From positions 1-64,000 of the forward strand of contig JAZNNW010000129.1 in the NCBI GenBank assembly GCA_045580485.1: a stretch of 64,000 bases of DNA, written 5' to 3'. Shown piece by piece: positions 18,809 through 27,355 of the stretch (positions are counted from its first letter, which is position 1; the number at the start of each line of letters is the position of its first letter). Source of the DNA: Avoscillospira sp045580485. GTDB lineage: Bacteria > Bacillota > Clostridia > Oscillospirales > Oscillospiraceae. The notes below the pieces were generated by a model, which worked only from the letters and a program-made list of their open reading frames with translations, made no database searches and was not told the origin of the DNA. A program made the translations under genes and the position numbers.

Positions 18809-19668
18809 CCTACGGGGAGCTGTATCGCCGTATCCGATTTGCTTTGGAGCATTCCGAAGGACAGCAGGCAGGCACCATCGCCAGAGAGCTGATAGCAATG
18901 GCCTCCGGTTATGAACCGGCTGCCATTATGGGAATGCAGTCTGTTTTCGTATCCGACTGCGTGGAGCGCAGTGCCATGGAGCTGACCGGTCGCTTTCTTG
19001 CAGGAGAGCCCCTTGCCTATATTCTGGGCAAATGGAGCTTCTACGGCATGGAACTGACGGTGACGCCCGATGTGCTCATCCCCAGAGACGATACCATGGC
19101 TGTGGTGGATCTGGCTTTGGAACAGCGGAAGTGGATGCCCTCCAATCCCAGAATTCTGGATCTTTGCACCGGCTCCGGCTGTATCGGGCTTGCGTTGGCA
19201 AGCCAGATCAAGGATGCCCGTGTGACCTTGGCGGATCTGTCTGCCAAAGCTTTGCGGATCGCAAAGAAGAATGTGACGGATCTGCGCCTGACAGGTCGGG
19301 TCTCCTGTATTCAGGCAGATGCCATGATGCCTGCCAGCAGCTTTTTGGGACAGTTCGATCTGCTGATCTCCAATCCTCCCTATATCACCGGTGCGGAAAT
19401 GGAGCAGCTGCAGCCCTCTGTCCGTGACTACGAACCCCACATGGCGCTCCACGGCGGTGAGGACGGATTGGATTTCTACCGTGCCATCGTGAAGAATTAC
19501 GCACCGGCGATCAAAGACGGCGGCTATCTGTGCTTTGAGTTCGGTATGGGACAGGAAAAAGCCGTCTGCGATATTCTGGAAGCAAACAAATTTGAAGTTC
19601 TGCGGCTCAAAGAAGACACCGGCCGCATTACCCGAGCAGTACTATCTAAAAAGAGAGAGGAAGCATGA
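18802..19668 (+). CDS. prmC: Release factor glutamine methyltransferase PrmC
   Basis: SAM-dependent enzyme that methylates the Gln of the GGQ motif in release factors RF1/RF2. 288 residues. N-terminal helical domain (1-75), SAM motif ILDLCTGSGCIGLAL near 114-128 and catalytic NPPY near 191-194. It starts inside the end of the DUF1385 gene and its stop overlaps recA's start, so coupling is likely. Confidence 0.94.
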   Translation: MVTYGELYRRIRFALEHSEGQQAGTIARELIAMASGYEPAAIMGMQSVFVSDCVERSAMELTGRFLAGEPLAYILGKWSFYGMELTVTPDVLIPRDDTMAVVDLALEQRKWMPSNPRILDLCTGSGCIGLALASQIKDARVTLADLSAKALRIAKKNVTDLRLTGRVSCIQADAMMPASSFLGQFDLLISNPPYITGAEMEQLQPSVRDYEPHMALHGGEDGLDFYRAIVKNYAPAIKDGGYLCFEFGMGQEKAVCDILEANKFEVLRLKEDTGRITRAVLSKKREEA

Positions 19669-20768
19669 ACATGAAGAAGGGTAACATGGAAACGCAGGCT
19701 CCCGCCAGCGACAAGAGAAAAGCACTGGATACTGCCATTGCGCAGATCGAAAAGAATTTCGGTAAGGGTACCGTTATGCGTCTGGGCGACCGTCCCGAGA
19801 TGCAGGTGGATGCCATTCCCACCGGCTCCCTGGCGTTGGATGCGGCACTGGGTATCGGTGGCGTTCCCAAGGGCAGAATCATTGAGATCTATGGACCGGA
19901 GTCCTCCGGTAAGACCACTCTGGCTCTGCATATCGTGGCCTCTGCCCAAAAGATGGGCGGCGAAGTGGCATTCGTGGATGCTGAGCATGCACTGGACCCC
20001 GACTATGCCGCTGCCATCGGCGTGGATATTGACAATATGCTGGTCTCTCAGCCCGATACCGGCGAGCAGGCACTGGAGATCACCGATGCACTGGTTCGTT
20101 CCGGTGCTGTGGATGTGGTGGTTGTGGACTCTGTTGCCGCTCTGACCCCCCGTGCTGAGATCGAAGGCGAAATGGGCGATACCTTTGTGGGTTTGCAGGC
20201 CAGACTCATGTCTCAGGCACTGAGAAAGCTGGCCGGCAACATTTCCAAGACCAACTGCGTGGTCATCTTCATCAACCAGCTGCGTATGAAGATCGGCGTC
20301 ATGTACGGCAACCCCGAAACCACCACCGGCGGCAACGCACTGAAGTTCTATGCCTCTGTCCGAATTGATATCCGCCGCACAGAAGCCATCAAGAACGGCT
20401 CTGAGATCATCGGCAACCGCACCCGTGCCAAGATCGTCAAGAATAAAGTGGCACCTCCTTTCAAGGAAGCCATTTTTGATATCATGTACGGCGAAGGCAT
20501 TTCCAAGTGGGGCGAACTGGTGGATCTGGCTGTGCAGCTGGATATCATCCAGAAGTCCGGCAGCTGGTTCTCCATGGGTGAGGAGCGCATCGGTCAGGGT
20601 CGTGATGCCGTCAAGGCCTATCTGATCGCCAATCCCGATGTGGCTGCTCAGGTGGAAGCCGAGGTTCGTGAGAACCTGTATAAGATCACCGGCGGCAAGC
20701 CCAAAATGGCTGCCAAGCCTGCTGCACAGGCTGTCAGCGTGGACGCGGAAGACTTTGATGATAATTGA
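19665..20768 (+). CDS. recA: Recombinase RecA
   Basis: DNA strand-exchange ATPase and LexA co-protease, core of homologous recombination and the SOS response. 367 residues. Walker A GPESSGKTT near 74-82, Walker B VVVVDSVAALTP, the L2 loop with NPETTTGG and the KNKVAPPFKEA region are intact. GAGAGGAAGC precedes the ATG at 19665. The SOS-boxed dinB operon at 31.3 kb shows that the pathway is in use in this genome. No clear SOS box seen in front of recA, which lies within an operon here. Confidence 0.97.
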   Translation: MNMKKGNMETQAPASDKRKALDTAIAQIEKNFGKGTVMRLGDRPEMQVDAIPTGSLALDAALGIGGVPKGRIIEIYGPESSGKTTLALHIVASAQKMGGEVAFVDAEHALDPDYAAAIGVDIDNMLVSQPDTGEQALEITDALVRSGAVDVVVVDSVAALTPRAEIEGEMGDTFVGLQARLMSQALRKLAGNISKTNCVVIFINQLRMKIGVMYGNPETTTGGNALKFYASVRIDIRRTEAIKNGSEIIGNRTRAKIVKNKVAPPFKEAIFDIMYGEGISKWGELVDLAVQLDIIQKSGSWFSMGEERIGQGRDAVKAYLIANPDVAAQVEAEVRENLYKITGGKPKMAAKPAAQAVSVDAEDFDDN

Positions 20769-21396
20769 GAAATTGGAGCCTATGATCCGACAGGAGCACA
20801 CTTTCCGTGTGCTCCTGTCGGATGGCTCTGTTATTAAGACACAGGATTATGTGATCGCAGATCTGGGACTTTACCCGGGTATGGAGCTGGATGAAGATGC
20901 CCTGTCGGCATTGAAAGCTGCTGCTGCCAAGGCCTCTGCCAAACAGCGTGCGGTGAAGATCATCTCCGCTGCCGGTGTTTCCAAAGAGGAACTGCGCCGC
21001 CGTTTGACCCAAAAGGGGGAGACGGCGGAAGATGCAGAGGAGGCTGTCCAATGGCTCAGCGAATTGCAGCTGCTGGATGATGCCAAAACGGCAGAGCAGA
21101 TCGTCCGTTCTGCCATCCATAAAGGCTATGGGGAAGCCAGAATCAAGCAGATTTTGTTTGAAAAGCGTATTCCCAAAGAGTACTGGCAGCAGGCATTGCA
21201 GGAGATCCCTGCGATGGATGATGCCATCGATCAGTTTCTCCGGCAGCGGCTTCGGGGCTGTCAGCCGGATCAAAAAGAAATCAAGCGCATGACCGATGCG
21301 CTTTTGCGCCGGGGCCACAGCTGGCAGGATATCCGTGCCGGTCTGAAACGGTACAATGAGGCTCTGGAACTGGAATGGGAGGAACCCTATGACTGA
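20758..21396 (+). CDS. recX: Regulatory protein RecX
   Basis: 212-residue RecX, modulator of RecA filament activity. Composed of the helical three-helix repeats typical of RecX (for example LRRRLTQKGE and KGYGEARIKQIL). The frame is open well upstream but only as a shadow of recA; ATG 20758, which overlaps the last codons of recA, follows GGAAG at a suitable distance and gives normal length. Cotranscribed with recA, and its own 3' end overlaps rimO by 8 bp. Confidence 0.88.
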   Translation: MIIEKLEPMIRQEHTFRVLLSDGSVIKTQDYVIADLGLYPGMELDEDALSALKAAAAKASAKQRAVKIISAAGVSKEELRRRLTQKGETAEDAEEAVQWLSELQLLDDAKTAEQIVRSAIHKGYGEARIKQILFEKRIPKEYWQQALQEIPAMDDAIDQFLRQRLRGCQPDQKEIKRMTDALLRRGHSWQDIRAGLKRYNEALELEWEEPYD

Positions 21397-22723
21397 ACGA
21401 ATCGGTATGGTCAGCCTTGGCTGTGCCAAAAATCAGGTCAACGCAGAGCAGATGCTCTATTTACTGCAGGAGGCAGGCTATGCCATCTCCGGCGATCCCG
21501 ATGGCTGTGATCTGGCCATCGTCAATACCTGCGGTTTTATCGACAGTGCCAAAACGGAAGCCATTGACAATATTCTGGCCCTGGGTGCTCTGAAAGCAGA
21601 AGACAGATTGGGAAAAATTCTGGTCACCGGCTGTCTGGCCCAGCGGTATCAGGAGGAGATTCTCCGGGAAATGCCGGAAGTGGACGGTATTTTAGGTACC
21701 GGCAGCTATGATGATATCGTGCCCACTGTCCGAAAGATACTGGACGGCAAGCAGGTCTGCGAGTTTGGTGACATTGATGCGCCCCTCAGCGAAACCGGTC
21801 GTGTACTGACCAGCCCGGACTATTATGCCTACTTAAAAATTGCAGAAGGCTGCGACAATCACTGTGCTTATTGCGTCATTCCGTCCCTTCGGGGCAAGTA
21901 CCGCAGCCGGGAACTGGATGATGTGCTCTATGAAGCCCGGATGCTGGCACAGGACGGCGTTAAGGAAATCATCGTGGTGGCCCAGGATATCTGCCGCTAC
22001 GGCATTGATCTGGACGACCATGAGATGCTCCTGCCCAAGCTCATGAGAGAGCTTTGCAAAATCGATGGGATTCATTGGGTGCGTCTGCACTATCTCTATC
22101 CCGATGTGCTCACAGACGAAATGATCGATGTCATTGCCAGTGAGCCGAAGATCGTCAAGTATCTGGATATTCCCATCCAGCATATCAATTCCCAGATTCT
22201 GAAAAAAATGAACCGCCGTGGTGATCGGCAGTTCTTGGAGGCACTGTTCCGCAAGCTCCGTCAGCGAATTCCCGGTTTGGTGCTGCGTACCAGTCTCATT
22301 GCAGGTTTGCCCGGTGAGGGGGAAGAAGAATTCGAGGAATTGTGTCAGTTCCTGCGGGAGTTCCGTCTGGAGCGTGTGGGCGCCTTTGCGTTCTCTCCTG
22401 AAGAGGGAACGGTGGCTGCCGCCATGGAGTATCCGCCCACGGAAGTGGCGCAGCAGCGTGCTGAGCGGCTGGCTGAGATCCAGTCCCGGATTATGGATGA
22501 ATACAATGACAGTTTGATCGGTAAGACCATGGAAGTCCTCTGCGAGGGCTGGGACGAGGAGGAAGAGGCCTACTACGGCCGTTCCTATGCTGATAGTCCC
22601 GACATTGACGGCAAGGTCTGGTTCGCTGCAGAGCGGACGGTCCGACCCGGTGAATTTGTCATGGTGCAGATCACCGATGTCTATGATGGAGAACTGATCG
22701 GAGAAATGGAGGAAGAACAATGA
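21389..22723 (+). CDS. rimO: Ribosomal protein S12 methylthiotransferase RimO
   Basis: Radical-SAM enzyme that adds a methylthio group to an Asp of ribosomal protein S12. 444 residues: N-terminal UPF0004 domain with conserved cysteines (SLGCAKN, NTCGF, TGCLAQR), radical-SAM motif CDNHCAYC near 152-159 and C-terminal TRAM domain. ATG 21389 has GGGAGG upstream; the earlier in-frame ATG lies within recX. Confidence 0.94.
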   Translation: MTERIGMVSLGCAKNQVNAEQMLYLLQEAGYAISGDPDGCDLAIVNTCGFIDSAKTEAIDNILALGALKAEDRLGKILVTGCLAQRYQEEILREMPEVDGILGTGSYDDIVPTVRKILDGKQVCEFGDIDAPLSETGRVLTSPDYYAYLKIAEGCDNHCAYCVIPSLRGKYRSRELDDVLYEARMLAQDGVKEIIVVAQDICRYGIDLDDHEMLLPKLMRELCKIDGIHWVRLHYLYPDVLTDEMIDVIASEPKIVKYLDIPIQHINSQILKKMNRRGDRQFLEALFRKLRQRIPGLVLRTSLIAGLPGEGEEEFEELCQFLREFRLERVGAFAFSPEEGTVAAAMEYPPTEVAQQRAERLAEIQSRIMDEYNDSLIGKTMEVLCEGWDEEEEAYYGRSYADSPDIDGKVWFAAERTVRPGEFVMVQITDVYDGELIGEMEEEQ

Positions 22724-23229
22724 CAACCGCAACAAAAATTACTTTGGCCCGTGTGGCTTTGATTCCTGTGTTTATGGTGGTTCTGCTGCTGGGTTACAAG
22801 TGGCCTGCCATGATTATTTTTGCCATTGCCAGTCTGACGGATTTTGTGGATGGCTACATTGCTCGGCATTACAATCAGACCAGTGATTTTGGTAAGTTCC
22901 TGGACCCTCTGGCAGATAAGCTGCTGGTGGTGGCTGCCATGCTGATCTTTATCCAGCAGGGCCGTATGCCTGCCTGGGTGGTCATGCTGGTGCTGGCTCG
23001 TGAGTTTGCTGTCTCCGGTCTGCGGATGGTGGCTGCTAAAGAGGGTACCGTTCTGGCTGCCGGTTTCAGCGGCAAGGTCAAGACCTTCTCCACCATGGTC
23101 GGTCTGTGCGCCATGATGGTTCTGCCCTTTGTGTGGCTGGATTGGGTGGTCATTGCTGTCATCGCCGTAACGACCCTTTACTCCGGCATTGAGTATTTCG
23201 TCCAGAACTGGAAAGTATTTCACTTCTAA
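22720..23229 (+). CDS. pgsA: Phosphatidylglycerophosphate synthase PgsA
   Basis: Membrane CDP-alcohol phosphatidyltransferase making phosphatidylglycerol phosphate from CDP-diacylglycerol and glycerol-3-phosphate. 169 residues with four or more membrane segments and the active-site pattern D-G-x-AR...G...D...D, seen here as TDFVDGYIARHYNQTSDFGKFLDPLADK split over residues ~46-67. ATG overlaps the rimO stop (ATGA). Last gene before a strong terminator. Confidence 0.94.
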   Translation: MTTATKITLARVALIPVFMVVLLLGYKWPAMIIFAIASLTDFVDGYIARHYNQTSDFGKFLDPLADKLLVVAAMLIFIQQGRMPAWVVMLVLAREFAVSGLRMVAAKEGTVLAAGFSGKVKTFSTMVGLCAMMVLPFVWLDWVVIAVIAVTTLYSGIEYFVQNWKVFHF

Positions 23230-23272
23230 AAAAAGTGTCGCTTCTGTCAAGAAGCGACACTTTTTTTAGAGG
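23228..23272. terminator. Bidirectional terminator between pgsA and DMT transporter
   Basis: AAAAAAAGTGTCGCTTCT / AGAAGCGACACTTTTTTT stem-loop between convergent genes with T-runs in both directions. Confidence 0.92.
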
Positions 23273-24137
23273 GGATCTGTGCCAGAACGACACCGGCAAA
23301 AACCAGACCGCAGCCGATCAGTTCCGGTAAGGACAGCCGCTCACCGATGAGCAGCCAACCGGACAGCACGGAGAATACAGACTCCAGACTCATCAGCAGA
23401 GAAGCGGTGGTGGGTTCCGTGCGGGCCTGACCCAGAATTTGAAGGGTATAACCGGCACCTGCGGAGAGGATGCCGGAAGAGGCGATGGGCAGCCAGCACT
23501 GTTTCAGAGAAGAAAGGGTAATATCTTCTGTAAAGACTGCGATGACCAGACAGATGATGCCGCAGACAAAGAACTGCAAACAGCTGAGCCGAACACCGTC
23601 CACATGGGGGCTGAAATGATCGATCACCAGAATGTGACCGGAAAATGCCACAGCGCAGAGAATCAAAAGAATTTCACCAATACCCATGGTCATGTCCCCG
23701 GCGCACAGAAGGTACAGGCCGATGAGTGCCAGTATAACGGCGAGCCAGACCCAGGGCGAGACCTTTTTTCGGAAGAACAAGCCGATGATAGGTACCAGAA
23801 TGATGTACAGAGCTGTCAGGAAACCGCCTTTACCGGCCTCGGTGGTCATAAGACCGACCTGCTGCAGGGCGCAGGCGGTAAAGAGAAACAGACCGCAGAA
23901 GCATCCTGCAATAAGCAGGGTTTTCTTCTCTTTTGGTGCAGTTGGCTTTTTACTGATGCCGCTTTTATCCAGTATGGCGATCACAGGCAGCAGCACCAGA
24001 CTGCCCAGCAGAGACCGAACAGCCAGGAAGGTGAAGGGACCCACATAATCCAGCCCCACGACCTGGGCTACAAAGGAGGCACCCCAGATCATGGCTGCCA
24101 ACAACAGCATACCATTGCCAATCATTTGTTTCGACAT
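23247..24137 (-). CDS. DMT-superfamily (EamA) transporter
   Basis: 296-residue membrane protein with ten predicted hydrophobic segments in two EamA repeats, typical of the drug/metabolite exporter family; substrate unknown. Repeat 1 starts LAAMIWGASFVAQ, repeat 2 near residue 150. ATG 24137 has AGAGGTC upstream; the frame opens at 24158 without a ribosome site. The stop lies in the shared terminator. Confidence 0.88.
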   Translation of the reverse strand: MSKQMIGNGMLLLAAMIWGASFVAQVVGLDYVGPFTFLAVRSLLGSLVLLPVIAILDKSGISKKPTAPKEKKTLLIAGCFCGLFLFTACALQQVGLMTTEAGKGGFLTALYIILVPIIGLFFRKKVSPWVWLAVILALIGLYLLCAGDMTMGIGEILLILCAVAFSGHILVIDHFSPHVDGVRLSCLQFFVCGIICLVIAVFTEDITLSSLKQCWLPIASSGILSAGAGYTLQILGQARTEPTTASLLMSLESVFSVLSGWLLIGERLSLPELIGCGLVFAGVVLAQIPSKKSVAS

Positions 24138-24200
24138 AACAAGACCTCTTTTTGCCAATTTCCGTTACAGTATCACTTTCCTGGGAGGAAGTCAAGAGGC

Positions 24201-24229
24201 TTGATGAACAGTAGGAAAACTGCTATAAT
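24201..24229 (+). promoter_or_regulatory. Sigma-A promoter of 88-residue hypothetical gene
   Basis: TTGATG (24201-24206), 17-bp spacer, TATAAT (24224-24229), about 20 bp before the start codon. Confidence 0.7.
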
Positions 24230-24248
24230 AAAACAAAGGAGTGATTGG

Positions 24249-24515
24249 ATGGAAGACCTGTTTATCCCAACGCTGCATACATTTGAAAACAACAATATTT
24301 TTACCGGCAGCTGGGGTCAGCTTCGTTTCAAGGTTACCCCGGCCATCACCATGAAGACACCCAAAGAGGTGGATATGGAGGCCAGTTCCATGAAGGCAGA
24401 GTTCTGGCACGGTCTGTTTTGCTATGAAAAAAGCGACATCGAGGAGGAACGGGTGTTTCCCCTCAGCCCGGAAGGTCGGGAAGAAATGATCGCCTGGTTA
24501 AAGGAAAATACATGA
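24249..24515 (+). CDS. Small conserved-looking hypothetical protein (88 aa)
   Basis: 88-residue soluble protein I cannot assign to a named family. It begins MEDLFIPTLHTFENN and has aromatic, Gly and acidic residues but no cysteine cluster or membrane segment. Evidence that it is real: AAAGGAG upstream of the ATG and its own consensus promoter. A longer frame reaching back to 23439 is antisense to the DMT gene and is not credible. Confidence 0.72.
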   Translation: MEDLFIPTLHTFENNNIFTGSWGQLRFKVTPAITMKTPKEVDMEASSMKAEFWHGLFCYEKSDIEEERVFPLSPEGREEMIAWLKENT

Positions 24516-24573
24516 AAGAGGTTGTCAAAGAACTACGAAATAGTCTTTTGTGACTGAGTAGCGGGGAAAGTGT

Positions 24574-24645
24574 GAAAGGGGCAAAAAGTCCCTTTCGCGT
24601 TCAATAAACAGGTTTTCTGAACTTTCACAAAAAGTTCAGAAAACC
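24574..24645. other. Two strong hairpins, possible structured RNA or repeat
   Basis: Perfect 7-bp stem GAAAGGG/CCCTTTC (24574-24596) followed by a perfect 15-bp inverted repeat GGTTTTCTGAACTTT/AAAGTTCAGAAAACC (24611-24645) with a 5-base loop. Neither is followed by a good T-run, so not simple terminators. No ORF fits. Confidence 0.55.
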
Positions 24646-24680
24646 GCACAGCGGGGCAAAAAGACTTTTTTGACACGCTG

Positions 24681-24711
24681 AAAGAGGTTGGCGCTTAGCG
24701 TCAACCTCTTT
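24681..24711 (-). terminator. Hairpin after the Asn/Gln-rich ORF
   Basis: 14-bp stem AAAGAGGTTG... / ...CAACCTCTTT with a 3-base loop, 5 bp beyond the stop codon of the small ORF. No clear U-tract, so termination is only probable. Confidence 0.5.
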
Positions 24712-24716
24712 GCCAT

Positions 24717-24830
24717 TTATCTCTGGTTCTGTCTGCTGTTCTGATTGTTGTTCTGGTTGTTCTGCTGGTTCTGCTTCTGGTTATTGTTCTGGTTCTGCTT
24801 GTTGTTCTGGTTATTCTGATTCTGGTTCAT
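24717..24830 (-). CDS. Asn/Gln-rich small protein (37 aa), possible spore protein
   Basis: A 37-residue ORF too short for usual gene calling: MNQNQNNQNNKQNQ and on, almost only Asn and Gln with a few Lys/Arg. AAGGAGG stands 7-8 bases before the ATG. Upstream is a match to a sigma-G promoter (GGATA, 18 bp, CATACTA). It lies directly behind spoVAE, a forespore gene. Low-complexity Asn/Gln content recalls gamma-type small acid-soluble spore proteins, but it is much shorter and lacks their repeats, so that link is only a suggestion. Confidence 0.6.
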   Translation of the reverse strand: MNQNQNNQNNKQNQNNNQKQNQQNNQNNNQNSRQNQR

Positions 24831-24870
24831 TTCAGTTTCCTCCTTGTTTCGTAGTTGGGTACCGCGCCTT

Positions 24871-24900
24871 TAGTATGACCGCTTTTTTCAGGATTTATCC
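24871..24900 (-). promoter_or_regulatory. Candidate sigma-G promoter of the Asn/Gln-rich ORF
   Basis: Minus strand: -35 GGATA (24896-24900), 18-bp spacer, -10 CATACTA (24871-24877). The -10 fits the sigma-G form CATWHTA exactly; the -35 fits GHATR at four of five positions. Confidence 0.5.
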
Positions 24901-25244
24901 TTGGGCTTAAAAATCAGTGCCGCCAGCAGTCCAAAGAAGATCGCCGCAGTGATGCCGCCTGCAGAGGCTTTCAGACCACCGGTCAAAGCACCCAGCAGAC
25001 CGTCCTGCTGTACGGCTTCTTTTACGCCCTTGGCAAGGGTGTTGCCAAAGCCGGTGAGGGGAATGGTGGCACCGGCGCCGCCCCATTTGACCAGGGGTTC
25101 ATAAACACCCACGGCGCCCAGTATGACACCGACGACCACATAGGCGACTAAAATTCGTGCCGGTGTCAGTTTTGTTTTATCAATGAGAATCTGACCGATG
25201 GCGCACAGAACACCGCCCAGTAAAAATGCTTTCAGATAATCCAT
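24888..25244 (-). CDS. spoVAE: Stage V sporulation protein AE
   Basis: 118-residue membrane protein of the SpoVA channel that moves Ca-dipicolinic acid into the forespore and out on germination. Three to four hydrophobic segments; the start MDYLKAFLLGG and the end with the short charged tail KPKDKS are typical. ATG 25244 has AAAGGAG upstream and follows the spoVAD stop by 1 bp; the longer open frame is a shadow of spoVAD. Confidence 0.92.
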   Translation of the reverse strand: MDYLKAFLLGGVLCAIGQILIDKTKLTPARILVAYVVVGVILGAVGVYEPLVKWGGAGATIPLTGFGNTLAKGVKEAVQQDGLLGALTGGLKASAGGITAAIFFGLLAALIFKPKDKS

Positions 25245-25245
25245 C

Positions 25246-26265
25246 TTATCTCCTTTCCGAACCGATGGAGACGGCATGGCAGACTGCCGGAATACTCTCA
25301 CCCTGTTGGGTGGAGAGGGGAGAGAGCAAAGCACCGGTTCCGCAGAAAAGAATATTCTTATATTTCCCTTTTGCCATCTGGCGCAAAAGATAACCGCAGA
25401 GTACCACAGAACCGCAGCCGCAGCCGGAACCGCCTGCGTGGACATCCTGTTTTTGCAGGTCAAAGATCATGGTGCCGCAATCATCGTAAACGCCGCCAAT
25501 GCCTGCACCGTCTCTGCGGAACAGATCCAGCAGGATCTCCTTACCTACCAGACCCAGATCGCCGGTGACGATGAGATCATAGTCGGAAGGGGACAGGTTC
25601 AGATCGTCAAAATGGGCTCGGATGGTTTCATAAGCGGCAGGCGCCATGGCAGCGCCCATATTATTGGCATCGGTGACACCCTGATCCACCACCGTTCCCG
25701 TGGTTGCTGCATTGATATACGGCCCGTGGTCACGGAGCCCCAAAAGGATGCACCCGGCACCGGTGACAGTCCACTGTGCCGTCGGCGTCCGCTGACCGCC
25801 ATAGCCCAGAGGGAAGCGGTACTGCCGCTCTGCTGAAGCGAAATGGGAGGAACTCATGACCCCTGCAATGGAGGCATATCCGCCATTGACGGACATGGCG
25901 GACAGACACAACCCCTCTGCCATGGTGGAACAAGCCCCGTAGAGCCCCAGAAAGGGCACACCGGTGTTGCGGACGGCAAAACTGGAACTGATACACTGGT
26001 TCAGCAGATCACCGCCATACAGCGCATCCAGATTCTTGTCATGGAGACCGGCCTTTCGTTTGGCAGTTTCCAGAGCCAAAAACTGCATCTGCCGCTCTGC
26101 CTTCTCCCAGGTCTGTTGTTTGAAGGTGGTATCGGTGGTGGTATAGTCAAAATAAGCGGAAAGCGGTCCTTCCTGTTCCTTCTTGCCCACAATGGAGGCT
26201 GCGGACAAAATGGACGGATGCCGATCAAAAACAATACTTTGCCTGCCCTTGCGTAGGCTTCCCAA
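25246..26265 (-). CDS. spoVAD: Stage V sporulation protein AD
   Basis: 339-residue SpoVAD, the DPA-binding, thiolase-fold member of the SpoVA complex. GACSTMAEGL with the thiolase-like Cys region is near residue 110, and the C-terminus has the Gly-rich GGSGCGCGSVV. The start is TTG 26265, with AAAGGAG 9 bases upstream; no in-frame ATG fits. A spoVAC gene normally precedes spoVAD, but here the upstream neighbour is the divergent dusB. Confidence 0.92.
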   Translation of the reverse strand: MGSLRKGRQSIVFDRHPSILSAASIVGKKEQEGPLSAYFDYTTTDTTFKQQTWEKAERQMQFLALETAKRKAGLHDKNLDALYGGDLLNQCISSSFAVRNTGVPFLGLYGACSTMAEGLCLSAMSVNGGYASIAGVMSSSHFASAERQYRFPLGYGGQRTPTAQWTVTGAGCILLGLRDHGPYINAATTGTVVDQGVTDANNMGAAMAPAAYETIRAHFDDLNLSPSDYDLIVTGDLGLVGKEILLDLFRRDGAGIGGVYDDCGTMIFDLQKQDVHAGGSGCGCGSVVLCGYLLRQMAKGKYKNILFCGTGALLSPLSTQQGESIPAVCHAVSIGSERR

Positions 26266-26286
26266 AGTTCATCACTCCTTTTGCCT

Positions 26287-26315
26287 TATTATGCGAGCAA
26301 ATGATGAAATTATTG
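26287..26315 (-). promoter_or_regulatory. Candidate sigma-G promoter of spoVAD-spoVAE
   Basis: Minus strand: -10 CATAATA (26287-26293) fits sigma-G well; -35 CAATA (26311-26315) is a weaker match, spacer 17 bp. Sits 22 bp before the TTG start. Confidence 0.5.
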
Positions 26316-26322
26316 CAATCGG

Positions 26323-26351
26323 TTGTCTCAAAACGGGTTTTATGGTACAAT
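26323..26351 (+). promoter_or_regulatory. Sigma-A promoter of dusB-sigma operon
   Basis: TTGTCT (26323-26328), 17-bp spacer, TACAAT (26346-26351), about 35 bp before dusB. Confidence 0.65.
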
Positions 26352-26386
26352 CCTATGGAATGAATTTACCGAAACGGAGTGTTTCC

Positions 26387-27352
26387 ATGAAAATTGGAAA
26401 TTTGGAAGTAAATGGACAGACTGCCCTTGCGCCTATGGCCGGGGTCACAGATTGGGCATACCGCACAGTCTGTGCAGAACTGGGTGCGGCTTTGACCGTG
26501 ACAGAAATGGTCTCCTCCCGGGCATTGGTCTATCAGGATAAAAAAAGTGTGGGGCTTTTGAAAAAGACCCCCATGGGTATTTGCGGTGCACAGATTTTTG
26601 GCAATGACCCGGAGATCATGGCAAAAGGTGCTCAGTTGGCGCTGGGTCACAGTGGTTGTGATTTTATCGATATCAACATGGGCTGTCCCATGCCGAAGAT
26701 CGTCAATAACGGTGACGGCAGTGCGCTGATGAAAGATCCGCAGCTGGCAGGAAGGATCGTCCGTGCCGTTGTGGATGCGGTTGATGTGCCTGTAACGGTC
26801 AAAACCAGAATTGGCTGGGATCGGGGCAGCATCAATGTGGTGGAACTGGCAAAAATAGTGGAAGATAACGGGGCTGCAGCTCTGGCAGTCCATGGAAGGA
26901 CCAAGTCTATGCTCTATTCCGGTCGAGCCGATTGGGATACCATCCGGGAAGTAAAACAGTCGATCTCCATTCCCGTCATCGCCAACGGCGATATTTTCGG
27001 CGGCAAAGAGGCGGTGCAGTGTCTGGAACGGACAGGTGCCGACATGGTCATGATCGGCAGAAGCGCTTTCGGCAACCCATGGGTGTTCCGCGAGGCCAAT
27101 GAGGCTTTGGCTGGCGAGGAAATCTCTGAACTGCCGCCTCTCAGCCAGCGAATCGATGTAGCTTTGCGGCAGTATGAGCTGGCAAAAGAGGACAAAGGGG
27201 AGCATATCGCCTGCCTGGAGGCCAGAAAGCACTTTGCATGGTACTTGCGGGGTGTGGCTTACAGCAATTACTATAAAGAACAAATTTCTGCCATACAGAC
27301 GGCAGAGGATGTATATAAGATCGCAGCAGGCATCAAGCGGGATCTGAGGTGA
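26387..27352 (+). CDS. dusB: tRNA-dihydrouridine synthase DusB
   Basis: FMN enzyme that reduces uridines in tRNA D-loops. 321 residues: TIM-barrel with APMAGVTD near the start, the family motif MGCPMPKIVNNGDGSALM with the catalytic Cys (near 100), HGRT, and ANGDIFGG near 200. ATG 26387 follows ACGGAG; the long upstream extension is antisense to spoVAD. Four bases before the ECF sigma gene. Confidence 0.94.
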   Translation: MKIGNLEVNGQTALAPMAGVTDWAYRTVCAELGAALTVTEMVSSRALVYQDKKSVGLLKKTPMGICGAQIFGNDPEIMAKGAQLALGHSGCDFIDINMGCPMPKIVNNGDGSALMKDPQLAGRIVRAVVDAVDVPVTVKTRIGWDRGSINVVELAKIVEDNGAAALAVHGRTKSMLYSGRADWDTIREVKQSISIPVIANGDIFGGKEAVQCLERTGADMVMIGRSAFGNPWVFREANEALAGEEISELPPLSQRIDVALRQYELAKEDKGEHIACLEARKHFAWYLRGVAYSNYYKEQISAIQTAEDVYKIAAGIKRDLR

Positions 27353-27355
27353 GTC

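Noticed and set aside
23439..24515. 358-codon plus-strand frame
   Set aside because: The first 270 codons are antisense to the DMT transporter; only the last 88 codons, with their own promoter and ribosome site, are kept.
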